Below are positions 1-7,396 of a stretch of 64,000 bases of DNA, in pieces. Position numbers and translations under genes: made by a program. The notes under the pieces were generated by a model. That model was not told where the DNA came from and searched no databases. It saw only the letters and a program-made list of their open reading frames with translations. The stretch is from Streptomyces cucumeris (GTDB lineage Bacteria; Actinomycetota; Actinomycetes; Streptomycetales; Streptomycetaceae). The stretch lies in the NCBI RefSeq assembly GCF_024295805.1, contig NZ_JANCLX010000020.1, positions 1-64,000 on the forward strand. The letters are read 5' to 3'. Position 1 is the first letter of the stretch, and every line of letters begins with the position of its first letter.

Positions 1-80
1 CGGGCCCCCCCCGGCCGTCCGGGCGCGTTCCCGCCCACCGGGCGTGGGTGTTGACCCGCCCCCGCCGCCCGGATACGTTC

Positions 81-97
81 TTCAACGAATTGTTGAA
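81..97. promoter_or_regulatory. 17-bp operator-like inverted repeat
   Basis: TTCAAC and GTTGAA form perfect 6-bp arms around the 5-base centre GAATT, 39 bases upstream of the lyase start at 137. The size and AT-rich character stand out in GC-rich surroundings and fit a dimeric repressor site. IclR-family regulators of allantoin and glyoxylate metabolism bind sites of this general shape, so an AllR-like regulator is a guess; no such gene is in the window. Confidence 0.45.
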
Positions 98-136
98 AGA
101 GCTGATCCGCTGTGGTCGAGGCGTGGAGGTGCGGGA

Positions 137-1426
137 ATGGACCGGCGCGAAACGGTGGAGACCAGCCTTCCGGGAGCCGTACGCGACGGAGTCGCCGCCT
201 CCCTCGCCGCCGTCGACGCCGAACTCGCCCGGCGCTACCCGGGCGACCCCGGCACCCGCCAGCCCGTGCACACCGTCTACGTCCCCGCCGACGACTTCAC
301 CGCCGACACCGTCCGCACCTGGGGCGACCAGGCACTGGCCGCCCTCGACGAGCACGCCCCCGACGCCGCCTCCTTCGCCGCGGTCCTCGGTCTGCCCGAC
401 GCGCTCGCCGGGCCGGTCCACCGCCGGGTGCGCGCCAAGCTGGAGCGCGAACCGGTCGAGGACCTGCGCATCGACTTCGAGGACGGCTACGGTCCGCGCC
501 CCGACAGCGAGGAGGACGCCGCGGCCGCCCGTGCCGCAGCCCTCCTCGCCGCCGCCCATGCCGAGGGCACCGCGCCCCCGTACGCCGGCATCCGGATGAA
601 GTGCCTGGAGGCCGCCGTCCGCGACCGCGGCATCCGCACCCTGGACATCTTCCTCACCGGGCTGATGAACGCCGGCGGACTTCCCGGCGGCCTGGTTCTC
701 ACCCTGCCCAAGGTCACCTATCCCGAGCAGGTCACCGCCATGGTGCGGCTGTGCGAGGAGTTCGAGCGGGCCCGCGGACTGGCTGCGGGCCGCATCGGGT
801 TCGAGATCCAGATCGAGACCACCCAGGCCGTCCTCGGCGCCGACGGCCGGGCCACCGTCGCCCGGATGATCGACGCCGCCCAGGGCCGCGCCACCGGACT
901 GCACTACGGCACCTTCGACTACAGCGCGGCCTGCGGGGTCGGCCCCGCCCACCAGTCCCCGGACCACCCCGTGGCCGACCACGCCAAGGCGGTGATGCAG
1001 GTGGCTGCCGCGGGTACCGGGGTCCGGCTCTCCGACGGGTCCACCAATGTCCTGCCGGTCGGCCCGGCCGAGCGCGTCCACGACGCCTGGCGGCTCCACC
1101 ACCGTCTCGTCCGGCGCTCGTTGGCACGTGCGTACTACCAGGGCTGGGATATGCACCCCGGCCATCTCCCCACCCGCTACGCCGCCGTCTACGGCTTCTA
1201 CCGCGAGGGGCTGGAGGCCGCCGCGGAACGGCTGTCCGCCTATGTGCGGCGCGCGGGCGGCGCCGTGATGGACGAGCCCGCCACCGTGCGGGCGCTCAGC
1301 GGCCATCTGCTGCGCGGTCTGGACTGCGGGGCGCTGGACGCCGCCGAGGTCGAACGGCTGACCGGACTGGCCCGCGCCGAGCTCGACACGCTCGCCGGGC
1401 GCACCCCGCAGGACCCGCCACGCTGA
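137..1426 (+). CDS. HpcH/HpaI aldolase/citrate lyase-like protein (DUF6986-type)
   Basis: A 429-residue cytoplasmic protein of the phosphoenolpyruvate/pyruvate TIM-barrel lyase superfamily. Visible signatures are an R-x-K-C-x-E stretch, the LTLPKV strand, the FEIQIET segment that supplies a metal-binding Glu in citrate lyase beta/malyl-CoA lyases, and HYGTFDYS followed by GWDMHPGH. ATG at 137 is chosen because GGAGGT lies 6 nt upstream; an upstream in-frame ATG at 44 lacks a ribosome site and would translate the palindrome. The expected reaction is C-C cleavage or condensation of a small keto acid or CoA thioester; the substrate is not evident. The gene stands alone and is preceded by an operator-like repeat, which suggests substrate control. 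Confidence 0.8.
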   Translation: MDRRETVETSLPGAVRDGVAASLAAVDAELARRYPGDPGTRQPVHTVYVPADDFTADTVRTWGDQALAALDEHAPDAASFAAVLGLPDALAGPVHRRVRAKLEREPVEDLRIDFEDGYGPRPDSEEDAAAARAAALLAAAHAEGTAPPYAGIRMKCLEAAVRDRGIRTLDIFLTGLMNAGGLPGGLVLTLPKVTYPEQVTAMVRLCEEFERARGLAAGRIGFEIQIETTQAVLGADGRATVARMIDAAQGRATGLHYGTFDYSAACGVGPAHQSPDHPVADHAKAVMQVAAAGTGVRLSDGSTNVLPVGPAERVHDAWRLHHRLVRRSLARAYYQGWDMHPGHLPTRYAAVYGFYREGLEAAAERLSAYVRRAGGAVMDEPATVRALSGHLLRGLDCGALDAAEVERLTGLARAELDTLAGRTPQDPPR

Positions 1427-1524
1427 GCCGGGGGCGCTGACCCGGGGGAGACCTTCGCACCACCGTCGCCCGCCCGGAGCGCGGCGAGGGCGACGCCCGC
1501 GCACCGGCATCCGAGCCGGCGGTT

Positions 1525-1650
1525 GACCGGTCACTCCCGTCACGGCGTCGCGCTGCCCGGCCGGTGCCGCGGCGGTCGCCTGGGATCGGCATCCGAGCCG
1601 TCGGTGCTCCGGGCCGGTGCTCGACCGGTCACTCCCGTCACGGCGTCGCG
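1525..1650. repeat. Imperfect direct repeat in a 357-bp intergenic gap
   Basis: A 28-base identical segment beginning GACCGGTCACTCCCGTCA occurs at 1525-1552 and again at 1623-1650, 98 bp apart. A shorter match, GGCATCCGAGCCG, precedes each copy (1506 and 1587), so a unit of about 50-70 bp has been duplicated. The gap 1427-1783 holds no convincing gene; an in-frame extension of the next CDS through it has low-complexity, coding-unlike composition. Confidence 0.75.
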
Positions 1651-1783
1651 TCGCCCGGACGCTACCGCCGCGCTCGCGCCCCGTTCACCCGTCGCCCGGA
1701 CGCCTGACCCGCCCGGCCACATCCGCTCACCCGGACGTGTCACCCGGGATGCGGTGCGGCCGGGCCGGGCGGGAGATGGTGGC

Positions 1784-3082
1784 ATGGCGAGCGCCCCTGA
1801 CGACCCGCCGGGTTCGCCCCCGCCGGTGCCGTCCGCCCCGGCCGGGCTGGACGGTCCCGGGTGGTGGCCGTGCGGGCCCGGCCGCCTCGTCAGGAGCGTT
1901 CTGTCGGCCCTGCTGATCCTGCTGGCGTGCCTGCTCGTCCCGGCGTCCGTGCTGACCGTGTGGGTCCACGACAACGTCCTGAACACCGACCGCTTCGTGG
2001 CGACGGTGGCCCCGCTGGCCACCGACCCGGCCATCCAGGACACCGCCGTGCAACGGGTCGGCGAGGTCGTCGACCTGCGTCGCGACAGCCGGGAGTTCAC
2101 CGCCGGCATCGCGGACTGGATGCGCGACCAGGGCCTTCCGCCGAAGGCAGCCGACACCGTGGAGGGACTGGCCCCGCAATGGGACTCCGCCCTCGACCAG
2201 GCGGTGCGCAGGGTCGCCGCGCACATCGTGCACAGCGAGCAGTTCGCTGCGGTGTGGACCGGCGCCAACCGGGCCGCCCACACCGCCGTCGTGGACGCCC
2301 TGACCGGTAAGCGGCACGGTCCGGTCGGCGTCGAGGGCGACACCGTCGTGCTCAATGTCGGACCCGCCGTGGAACGGGTCAAACACCAACTGGTCGCCGC
2401 CGGGTTCCCGTCCGCTCACGGCATCCCGGACGTCAACCAGCAGCTGATCCTCTTCCACTCCGACCAGCTCGACACCATCCGGCGCTCGGCCCGGCTGCTC
2501 GACCTGGCCGGGAACCGGCTCCCGCTGCTGACCCTCGTCCTCGGCGGCAGCGGCGTGCTGCTCGCCCACCGGCGCCGCCGGGCCCTGGCCCGCGGCGCCC
2601 TGGGCGCCGCGGCCGCCTCGGTCCTGCTCGCGCTCGCCCTGGTCGTCGGCCGCCGCTACTACCTGGAGCACGTACCGCCGAGCGTGCTCTCCCGGGCTGC
2701 CGCCTCGGTCATCTTCGACACCGTGGTGCGCTTTCTGCGCGTCACCGTGGCCACCGTGCTGGTGCTGTCCGTCGTGATCGCCCTGGGGGCGTACCTCGCC
2801 GGACCCGGACGGCTGCCGCGCGCGGTGCGCGGCAGCGCGGAGCGGGCCGCCGACACGGCGGCCCGCTGGGGCGCGGACCACGGGGTGCGCACCGGCAGGG
2901 CCGGGACCTGGACGGCCGACCACCGGCGGGGGCTGACCGTCGTGGCTCTGCTGGTGCCGGCCTGCGTATTCGCCCTGGGGAACCATCCCACCGCGCTCAC
3001 GGTGCTGTTCCTGGCGCTGATCCTGCTGGCCGCGCTCGCGGTGATCGCCCTGCTGGCCGCGACGGGCCGGACCGGGGGCTGA
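1784..3082 (+). CDS. Actinobacterial integral membrane protein with conserved extracytoplasmic domain
   Basis: A 432-residue protein. A Pro/Ala-rich cytoplasmic head is followed by one membrane helix (around residues 45-65), then an outside domain beginning W-V-H-D-N-V-L-N-T-D-R-F-V and containing VAPLATDPAIQD. Three to four further helices lie at about 240-350, and two more close the C-terminus. This architecture matches a widespread actinobacterial family of unknown role. ATG at 1784 has GGGAGA 7-8 nt upstream; the longer open frame would start inside the repeated intergenic sequence. No enzyme motif is visible. The convergent neighbour is separated by a small hairpin. Confidence 0.75.
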   Translation: MASAPDDPPGSPPPVPSAPAGLDGPGWWPCGPGRLVRSVLSALLILLACLLVPASVLTVWVHDNVLNTDRFVATVAPLATDPAIQDTAVQRVGEVVDLRRDSREFTAGIADWMRDQGLPPKAADTVEGLAPQWDSALDQAVRRVAAHIVHSEQFAAVWTGANRAAHTAVVDALTGKRHGPVGVEGDTVVLNVGPAVERVKHQLVAAGFPSAHGIPDVNQQLILFHSDQLDTIRRSARLLDLAGNRLPLLTLVLGGSGVLLAHRRRRALARGALGAAAASVLLALALVVGRRYYLEHVPPSVLSRAAASVIFDTVVRFLRVTVATVLVLSVVIALGAYLAGPGRLPRAVRGSAERAADTAARWGADHGVRTGRAGTWTADHRRGLTVVALLVPACVFALGNHPTALTVLFLALILLAALAVIALLAATGRTGG

Positions 3083-3097
3083 ACGCCCACCGGGCGT
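3083..3097. terminator. Small GC hairpin between convergent genes
   Basis: ACGCCC, a 3-base loop and GGGCGT directly follow the upstream stop codon. There is no T-tract, so it is a weak terminator candidate. Confidence 0.35.
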
Positions 3098-3113
3098 CAC
3101 ACCCCGCCCTGCC

Positions 3114-3743
3114 TCAGGTGAGGATGAGCACGATGAAGATCAGGCAGGCCGCGATGTTGACCACCCAGCTATGGCTGTTCAGCCACTCCCGCAGCCGGGG
3201 CATGGCCCGCCGCGCCCGGCTGCCGAAGAGGAGGTAGACCAGCAGCGGCAGCGCGGCGATCAGCACGGTGAGCCCGATGAACGGCAACGCCGCCACCAGC
3301 CCCGCGTCATGCTGCGCCAGCGAGGCCCCCACGGTCAGCATGACCATGATGTCGGACGGCATCAGCAGGATGATCAGGATCCCGGTGCGGAACGCCCTGC
3401 CGGGGCCCGCCTCCATGAGCGTGCCCAGCCACTTCGGCGGCTCCACCGTCTCGCGCTTCACGTAGTTCTTCACCGCGACCGCCACCAGCAGCCCGACCAG
3501 CACCACTTGGAGCACGGTCCCGGCCGAGCCGCGCTGCTCCGGGCTGCCCGGGGAGACCACCTGGCCCAGCAGCGTGAAGATCCCCCGGGTGAGGGCGACT
3601 CCGGCCGTCGCCGCGATGGCCACGCCCAGCAGAAACGCGAGGGAGACGCGGACCGGCCGCCGCGTGGTCACCAGGATCACATCGGCCACGATCTGCGGAC
3701 CCGCCATCATGGTGACGGCGAGCGGAAGAATCTGGAGCTCCAT
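3114..3743 (-). CDS. GAP/Sap-like six-helix membrane protein
   Basis: A 209-residue protein with about six hydrophobic segments spread from the N-terminus to the last residue, and a charged cytoplasmic loop near the middle (K-N-Y-V-K-R). Size and topology fit the GAP family (sulfolipid/peptidoglycolipid-addressing protein), which in mycobacteria helps move glycolipids to the surface. ATG at 3743 starts immediately before the first hydrophobic segment; an upstream in-frame start would add a 61-residue Arg/Pro-rich, coding-unlike extension. It is divergent from the next gene, with about 170 bp between the starts. The substrate is unknown. Confidence 0.7.
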   Translation of the reverse strand: MELQILPLAVTMMAGPQIVADVILVTTRRPVRVSLAFLLGVAIAATAGVALTRGIFTLLGQVVSPGSPEQRGSAGTVLQVVLVGLLVAVAVKNYVKRETVEPPKWLGTLMEAGPGRAFRTGILIILLMPSDIMVMLTVGASLAQHDAGLVAALPFIGLTVLIAALPLLVYLLFGSRARRAMPRLREWLNSHSWVVNIAACLIFIVLILT

Positions 3744-3913
3744 CGGCCGCCCTTCGCCCCGTCCGTCCTCCCTCCATTCCCCCGCACCCGGGACCGTCCG
3801 GCATCCGGGCTTGCGCCGACCGGGGCGGTCCGGCCCGCGGACGTAAGCTGGTGATGTGGGCCCGGGTGGGGCCCTCGTGGTCCCCGCCGGGCGTGTCCGA
3901 CGGGAGGCAGATG

Positions 3914-4297
3914 ATGGACTACCCACTGCTCAATGTGTTCTGGACCACGATGTGGATCTTTCTCTGGGTCCTGTGGCTGATGCTGCTGTTCCACGTCTTC
4001 GGCGATATCTTCCGCGATGACTCGCTGAGCGGCTGGGGCAAGGCGGGCTGGTCCGTCTTCGTGGTCATCCTGCCCTTCCTCGGTGTCTTCGTGTATCTGA
4101 TGGCGCGCGGCAAGGGCATGGGCCGGCGCCAGATGGCACGCGCGGAGAAGGCCGAGGAGGACTTCCGGGAGTTCGTGCGCACGACCGCCGGAACCGGCCG
4201 CGCGGAGGAGTTGTCACGGCTGGTGGAGCTCAAGGACCACGGTGACATCACGACGGAGGAGTATGAGCGGGCCAAGGCCAAGGTGCTCGCCGCCTGA
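3914..4297 (+). CDS. SHOCT-domain membrane protein with PLDc_N-type N-terminus
   Basis: A 127-residue protein. Two membrane helices at about 8-30 and 45-65 have the spacing of the phospholipase-D-nuclease N-terminal (PLDc_N) module. A basic linker and a C-terminal SHOCT motif follow (LSRLVELKDHGDITTEEYE, about 98-116). SHOCT segments are short oligomerisation or binding modules on many bacterial membrane proteins. The start at 3914 is chosen because GGGAGG ends 6 nt upstream; the adjacent ATG at 3911 would leave only 3 nt. The role is unknown. Confidence 0.75.
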   Translation: MDYPLLNVFWTTMWIFLWVLWLMLLFHVFGDIFRDDSLSGWGKAGWSVFVVILPFLGVFVYLMARGKGMGRRQMARAEKAEEDFREFVRTTAGTGRAEELSRLVELKDHGDITTEEYERAKAKVLAA

Positions 4298-4384
4298 GGG
4301 CAGCGGACGGACGGGAGTCCGGCCGCGAGGGGCGGACCGAGGAGGGGCCCGCCCGGCACACCGCCATCGGCGCCGCGGTGCCGC

Positions 4385-4834
4385 TCAGTAGCGCACCGCG
4401 GTGCCGACCTGTGCGGTGACCTTGCCGGAGAGCGCGCGGTGGCTGCGCGCGGTGGCCTTCGTGGGGGTGTCCGGTCGGACCGAGCGGACGGTGACCACCA
4501 CGGCGTCGACCAGGTGTTTGTCCGCATCGCGGAAGTTGACCAGGATCGTGAACGAGGCGGTCTGCCGCGCCGAGTTGGTCACCGTCAGCCGGGTGGTGGC
4601 GCGCCCCTGGCCGTTGAACGACACCGGGCCCGCCGTCACGTCCCGGGTGGCCTTGGTGCCGCCCTCGATCTTGTCGAGCTGGGCCTTGGCCGACGCGGTC
4701 GCCGACGCCACGGCGGCGGAGGCCCGGGACACCGCGGACGACGGGGTGCCGCCCTCGTCGGAGCAGCCGGCGGCGGGCGCCAGCGCGGCCATGAGGCTCA
4801 CCGCGCAGATCGTCCGCATCAGGCGCCCGCTCAT
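4385..4834 (-). CDS. Small secreted lipoprotein
   Basis: A 149-residue precursor with a short basic head, a hydrophobic segment and a lipobox ending A-A-G-C at about residue 24, so it is probably lipid-anchored outside the membrane. The mature part has an Ala/Ser-rich alpha-helical stretch and then a beta-rich domain containing SFNGQGRATTRLTVTN and VDAVVVTVRSV, resembling FxLYD-type or Ig-like domains. ATG at 4834 has GGAG/GAGAC upstream. It ends close to the convergent SHOCT gene. The function is unknown. Confidence 0.7.
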   Translation of the reverse strand: MSGRLMRTICAVSLMAALAPAAGCSDEGGTPSSAVSRASAAVASATASAKAQLDKIEGGTKATRDVTAGPVSFNGQGRATTRLTVTNSARQTASFTILVNFRDADKHLVDAVVVTVRSVRPDTPTKATARSHRALSGKVTAQVGTAVRY

Positions 4835-4983
4835 CGCGTCTCCCTCGTCCCGGCGGCCGGGGTCCCGGTCCTCCGCACCCACCCTGTGGGCGGCCGGAGG
4901 GCGGGGCAACCGGGGCGGGTCCGTTCAGTGCGCCCCGGCGTACCGGACGAAGACGGGCCCGTGCAGGCCGCGGACCGGCCCGT

Positions 4984-6048
4984 TCAGGGCGCGGACGGGG
5001 GCAGCTCGCCGGAGCCGCGGGGGATCAGCCGGGTCGGCAGGACGACCCGGTGGGGCTCGCCGCCCGCGCCGTCCAGCCGCCGGAAGAGCAGATCGGCGGC
5101 GGTACGGCCGAGCTGGGCCGCGTCCTGGGCGACGACGGTGACGGCCGGGGAGAGCAGATCGGCCAGCTCGAAGTCGTCGAAGCCGACGAGGGCCACCGGG
5201 GGCGCGGGCGCGGGGCGTTCGGCCAGCACCCGGACCACGGTGACGGTCACCCGGTTGTTGCCCGCGAAGAGCGCGGTGACCGGCTCCGCGGCCTCCAGCG
5301 CCGCGGTGGCCGCCGCCCGCACCCGGGCCGGATCGGTCGGTCCGAGCGAGACCCAGGCGTCATCGACCGGCAGTCCGGCCCCGGCCATCGCGGCGCGATA
5401 GCCGCGCAGCCGTTCGGCGGCGGTGTGGATGCCCGGCTGGTCGCCGAGGAAACCGATCCTGCGGTGGCCGTGGGCGATCAGATGGGCGACGGCGTCCCGC
5501 GCGCCGCCGAAGCTGTCGGAGACCACGGCGTCGGCGTCGATCCGGCCCGCCGGGCGGTCGACGAAGACCGTGGCCACCCCCGCCGCTATCTCCGGGGCCA
5601 GATAGCGGTGGTCCCCTCCGGCCGGGATGACCACGAGGCCGTCGACCCGCCGGGCGCACAGCGCGAGCACCAACTCCTGTTCACGGTCGGGGTCCTCGGC
5701 GCTGGAGCCGTTGATCAGCAGGGCCCCGTGGGCGCGGGCGACCTCCTCCACGGCCCGGCTCAGCGGTCCGTAGAACGGGTCGGCCAGGTCCTCCAGGACC
5801 AGACCGATACTGGCGGTACGGCCCTTGCGCAGGATGCGGGCGCTGTCGTTGCGGCGGAAGCCGAGCGCGGTGATCGCCTCCTGGACGCGCCGTTCGGTGT
5901 CCGGGGTGACCCCCGGCTCGCCGTTGACCACGCGGGAGACGGTCTTCAGCCCGACCCCGGCCCGGGCGGCGACGTCCTTCATCGTGGGCCGGGTGCCGTA
6001 GCGGCGCGCGGTGGTGCGGTCGGCGGGGCCCGGGGCGGTGTCGGTCAC
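4984..6048 (-). CDS. LacI-family transcriptional repressor
   Basis: A 354-residue regulator. A short tail precedes the LacI helix-turn-helix (MKDVAARAG-V-G-L-KTVSRVVN, about 23-45) and the hinge helix with ARILRKG. The periplasmic-binding-protein-like sensor domain follows, with typical IGLVLEDLADPFYG, VDGLVVIPAG, IGFLGDQPG and ALVGFDDF segments. GTG at 6048 is preceded by GGGACGAG; the internal ATG at 5982 is an alternative that still keeps the whole HTH. It is divergent from the ROK kinase, and the perfect palindrome at 6106-6117 between them is the likely autoregulatory operator. The effector sugar is not evident. Confidence 0.88.
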   Translation of the reverse strand: MTDTAPGPADRTTARRYGTRPTMKDVAARAGVGLKTVSRVVNGEPGVTPDTERRVQEAITALGFRRNDSARILRKGRTASIGLVLEDLADPFYGPLSRAVEEVARAHGALLINGSSAEDPDREQELVLALCARRVDGLVVIPAGGDHRYLAPEIAAGVATVFVDRPAGRIDADAVVSDSFGGARDAVAHLIAHGHRRIGFLGDQPGIHTAAERLRGYRAAMAGAGLPVDDAWVSLGPTDPARVRAAATAALEAAEPVTALFAGNNRVTVTVVRVLAERPAPAPPVALVGFDDFELADLLSPAVTVVAQDAAQLGRTAADLLFRRLDGAGGEPHRVVLPTRLIPRGSGELPPSAP

Positions 6049-6096
6049 GGTGCGCTCGTCCCGTCGCTGGTCGTGGTGGCGGAGGGGTGACGAGCA

Positions 6097-6117
6097 TAGC
6101 CTCTGGACAACGTTGTC
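6097..6117 (+). promoter_or_regulatory. LacI operator palindrome with adjacent -10-like box
   Basis: GACAACGTTGTC (6106-6117) is a perfect 12-bp palindrome with the central CG typical of LacI-family operators. A TAGCCT hexamer (6097-6102) sits just before it in the orientation of the ROK gene. Bound repressor would therefore cover the start region of the ROK promoter and probably the lacI promoter too. Confidence 0.65.
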
Positions 6118-6180
6118 AGCGGCAGGGAAGACTGGTCCCGCACACCCATGGCGCCGGGCCCACCAGGAGAGTCGACATCC

Positions 6181-7182
6181 ATGCCACGTGACCTCATCGC
6201 CGCACTGGACATCGGTGGCACCAAGATCGCGGGCGCTCTGGTGGACGGCGGCGGCACTCCGGTCGTGCGGGCCCGCCGCGCCACCCCCGCGCGGGAGGCC
6301 GGTGCCACGGTATTGCGGGAGGTCACCGCGGTGCTGCGGGAGCTCGCGGCCACCGAGCACTGGGCGCGGGTGGCCGCCGTCGGGATCGGCAGCGCGGGCC
6401 CGGTGGACGCCTCCGTGGGCACCGTCAGCCCGGTCAACATCCCCGGTTGGCGTGACTTCCCGCTGGTCGCCGGGGTCCGGGAGACCACCGGCGAACTCCC
6501 GGTCACGCTTGTCGGGGACGGGGTGGCGATGACCGCGGCCGAGCACTGGCAGGGCGCGGCCCGCGGCCGGAGCGCGGCCCTGTGCATGGTGGTGTCCACC
6601 GGTGTCGGGGGCGGGCTGGTGCTGGGCGGACGGCTGCACCCCGGCCCCACGGGCAACGCCGGGCATATCGGCCACATCAGCGTCGACCTCGACGGGGACC
6701 CGTGTCCGTGCGGGGCGCGCGGCTGTGTCGAGCGCATCGCCAGCGGACCCAACATCGCCCGTCGGGCCCTGGACGGCGGCTGGCGCCCTGGCCCGGACGG
6801 GGACACCACCGCCGAGGCCGTCGCCGTCGCCGCGCGGGCCGGGGACCCGGTCGCGCGGGGCTCGTTCGCGCGGGCGGCGCAGGCCCTCGCCGCGGGGATC
6901 GCCGCGACCGCCGCCTTGGTCGAGATCGAGGTCGCGGTGGTCGGCGGCGGGGTGGCGGGCGCGGGTGAGGTGCTGTTCGCGCCCCTGCGGCGCGCTCTGC
7001 GCTCCTACGCGACGCTGTCCTACGTCCAGGGTCTTGAAGTGGTCCCGGCGCAGATGGGCAATGACGCGGGACTGGTCGGCGCCGCCGCGGCGGCGGCCCA
7101 GGAACAGCGGCTGGAGGGCTTCCGCGCCCCGGCTCCCACAAGCCCCCCGGCTCCCACGAGCCCTTCCCCGAACGGCGGTTGA
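6181..7182 (+). CDS. ROK-family sugar kinase-like protein with altered catalytic motifs
   Basis: A 333-residue protein without an N-terminal HTH, so it is of the kinase rather than repressor type. The first phosphate loop DIGGTK is intact near residue 10, and the zinc site C-P-C-G-A-R-G-C-V-E is intact. The usual N-D-A-N catalytic segment reads G-D-G-V (Asp kept), and the usual G-x-A-G-E-x-G-H reads GNAGHIGH, so the sugar-contacting Glu is replaced by His. ATG at 6181 follows AGGAGAG. The C-terminus is a Pro/Ser tail. LacI/ROK pairs usually act on one sugar pathway; activity here needs testing because of the changed residues. Confidence 0.82.
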   Translation: MPRDLIAALDIGGTKIAGALVDGGGTPVVRARRATPAREAGATVLREVTAVLRELAATEHWARVAAVGIGSAGPVDASVGTVSPVNIPGWRDFPLVAGVRETTGELPVTLVGDGVAMTAAEHWQGAARGRSAALCMVVSTGVGGGLVLGGRLHPGPTGNAGHIGHISVDLDGDPCPCGARGCVERIASGPNIARRALDGGWRPGPDGDTTAEAVAVAARAGDPVARGSFARAAQALAAGIAATAALVEIEVAVVGGGVAGAGEVLFAPLRRALRSYATLSYVQGLEVVPAQMGNDAGLVGAAAAAAQEQRLEGFRAPAPTSPPAPTSPSPNGG

Positions 7183-7305
7183 GCCGGCCATCACCCACCG
7201 CCCCCGAGCGGTCCGCCCGGACCCCGGGGGCACCGTTGCGCGACGACGGTCGCACCGAAACCGGCATCGCGCGTACGGAGAGGGCCGAGCGGCGGCGCGT
7301 CCGGC

Positions 7306-7332
7306 GGCAGCCGGGCCCCTCCCCGGGCTGCC
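7306..7332. terminator. Terminator-like hairpin between convergent genes
   Basis: GGCAGCC and GGCTGCC form a 7-bp stem, extended by GGG/CCC with one bulge. It lies midway between the ends of the ROK gene and the alpha-galactosidase gene. Nothing else is apparent in the 214-bp gap. Confidence 0.45.
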
Positions 7333-7396
7333 GCGCGGCGAGGCGGGGCAGGGGTGGGGGAGGGGCCCGTCCGGTGGGGGGTGTCGGGGGGTGACG

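Noticed and set aside
1..80. 3' end of a gene entering from the left edge
   Set aside because: No frame shows a convincing protein end; the segment is GC-rich and precedes the operator-like repeat.
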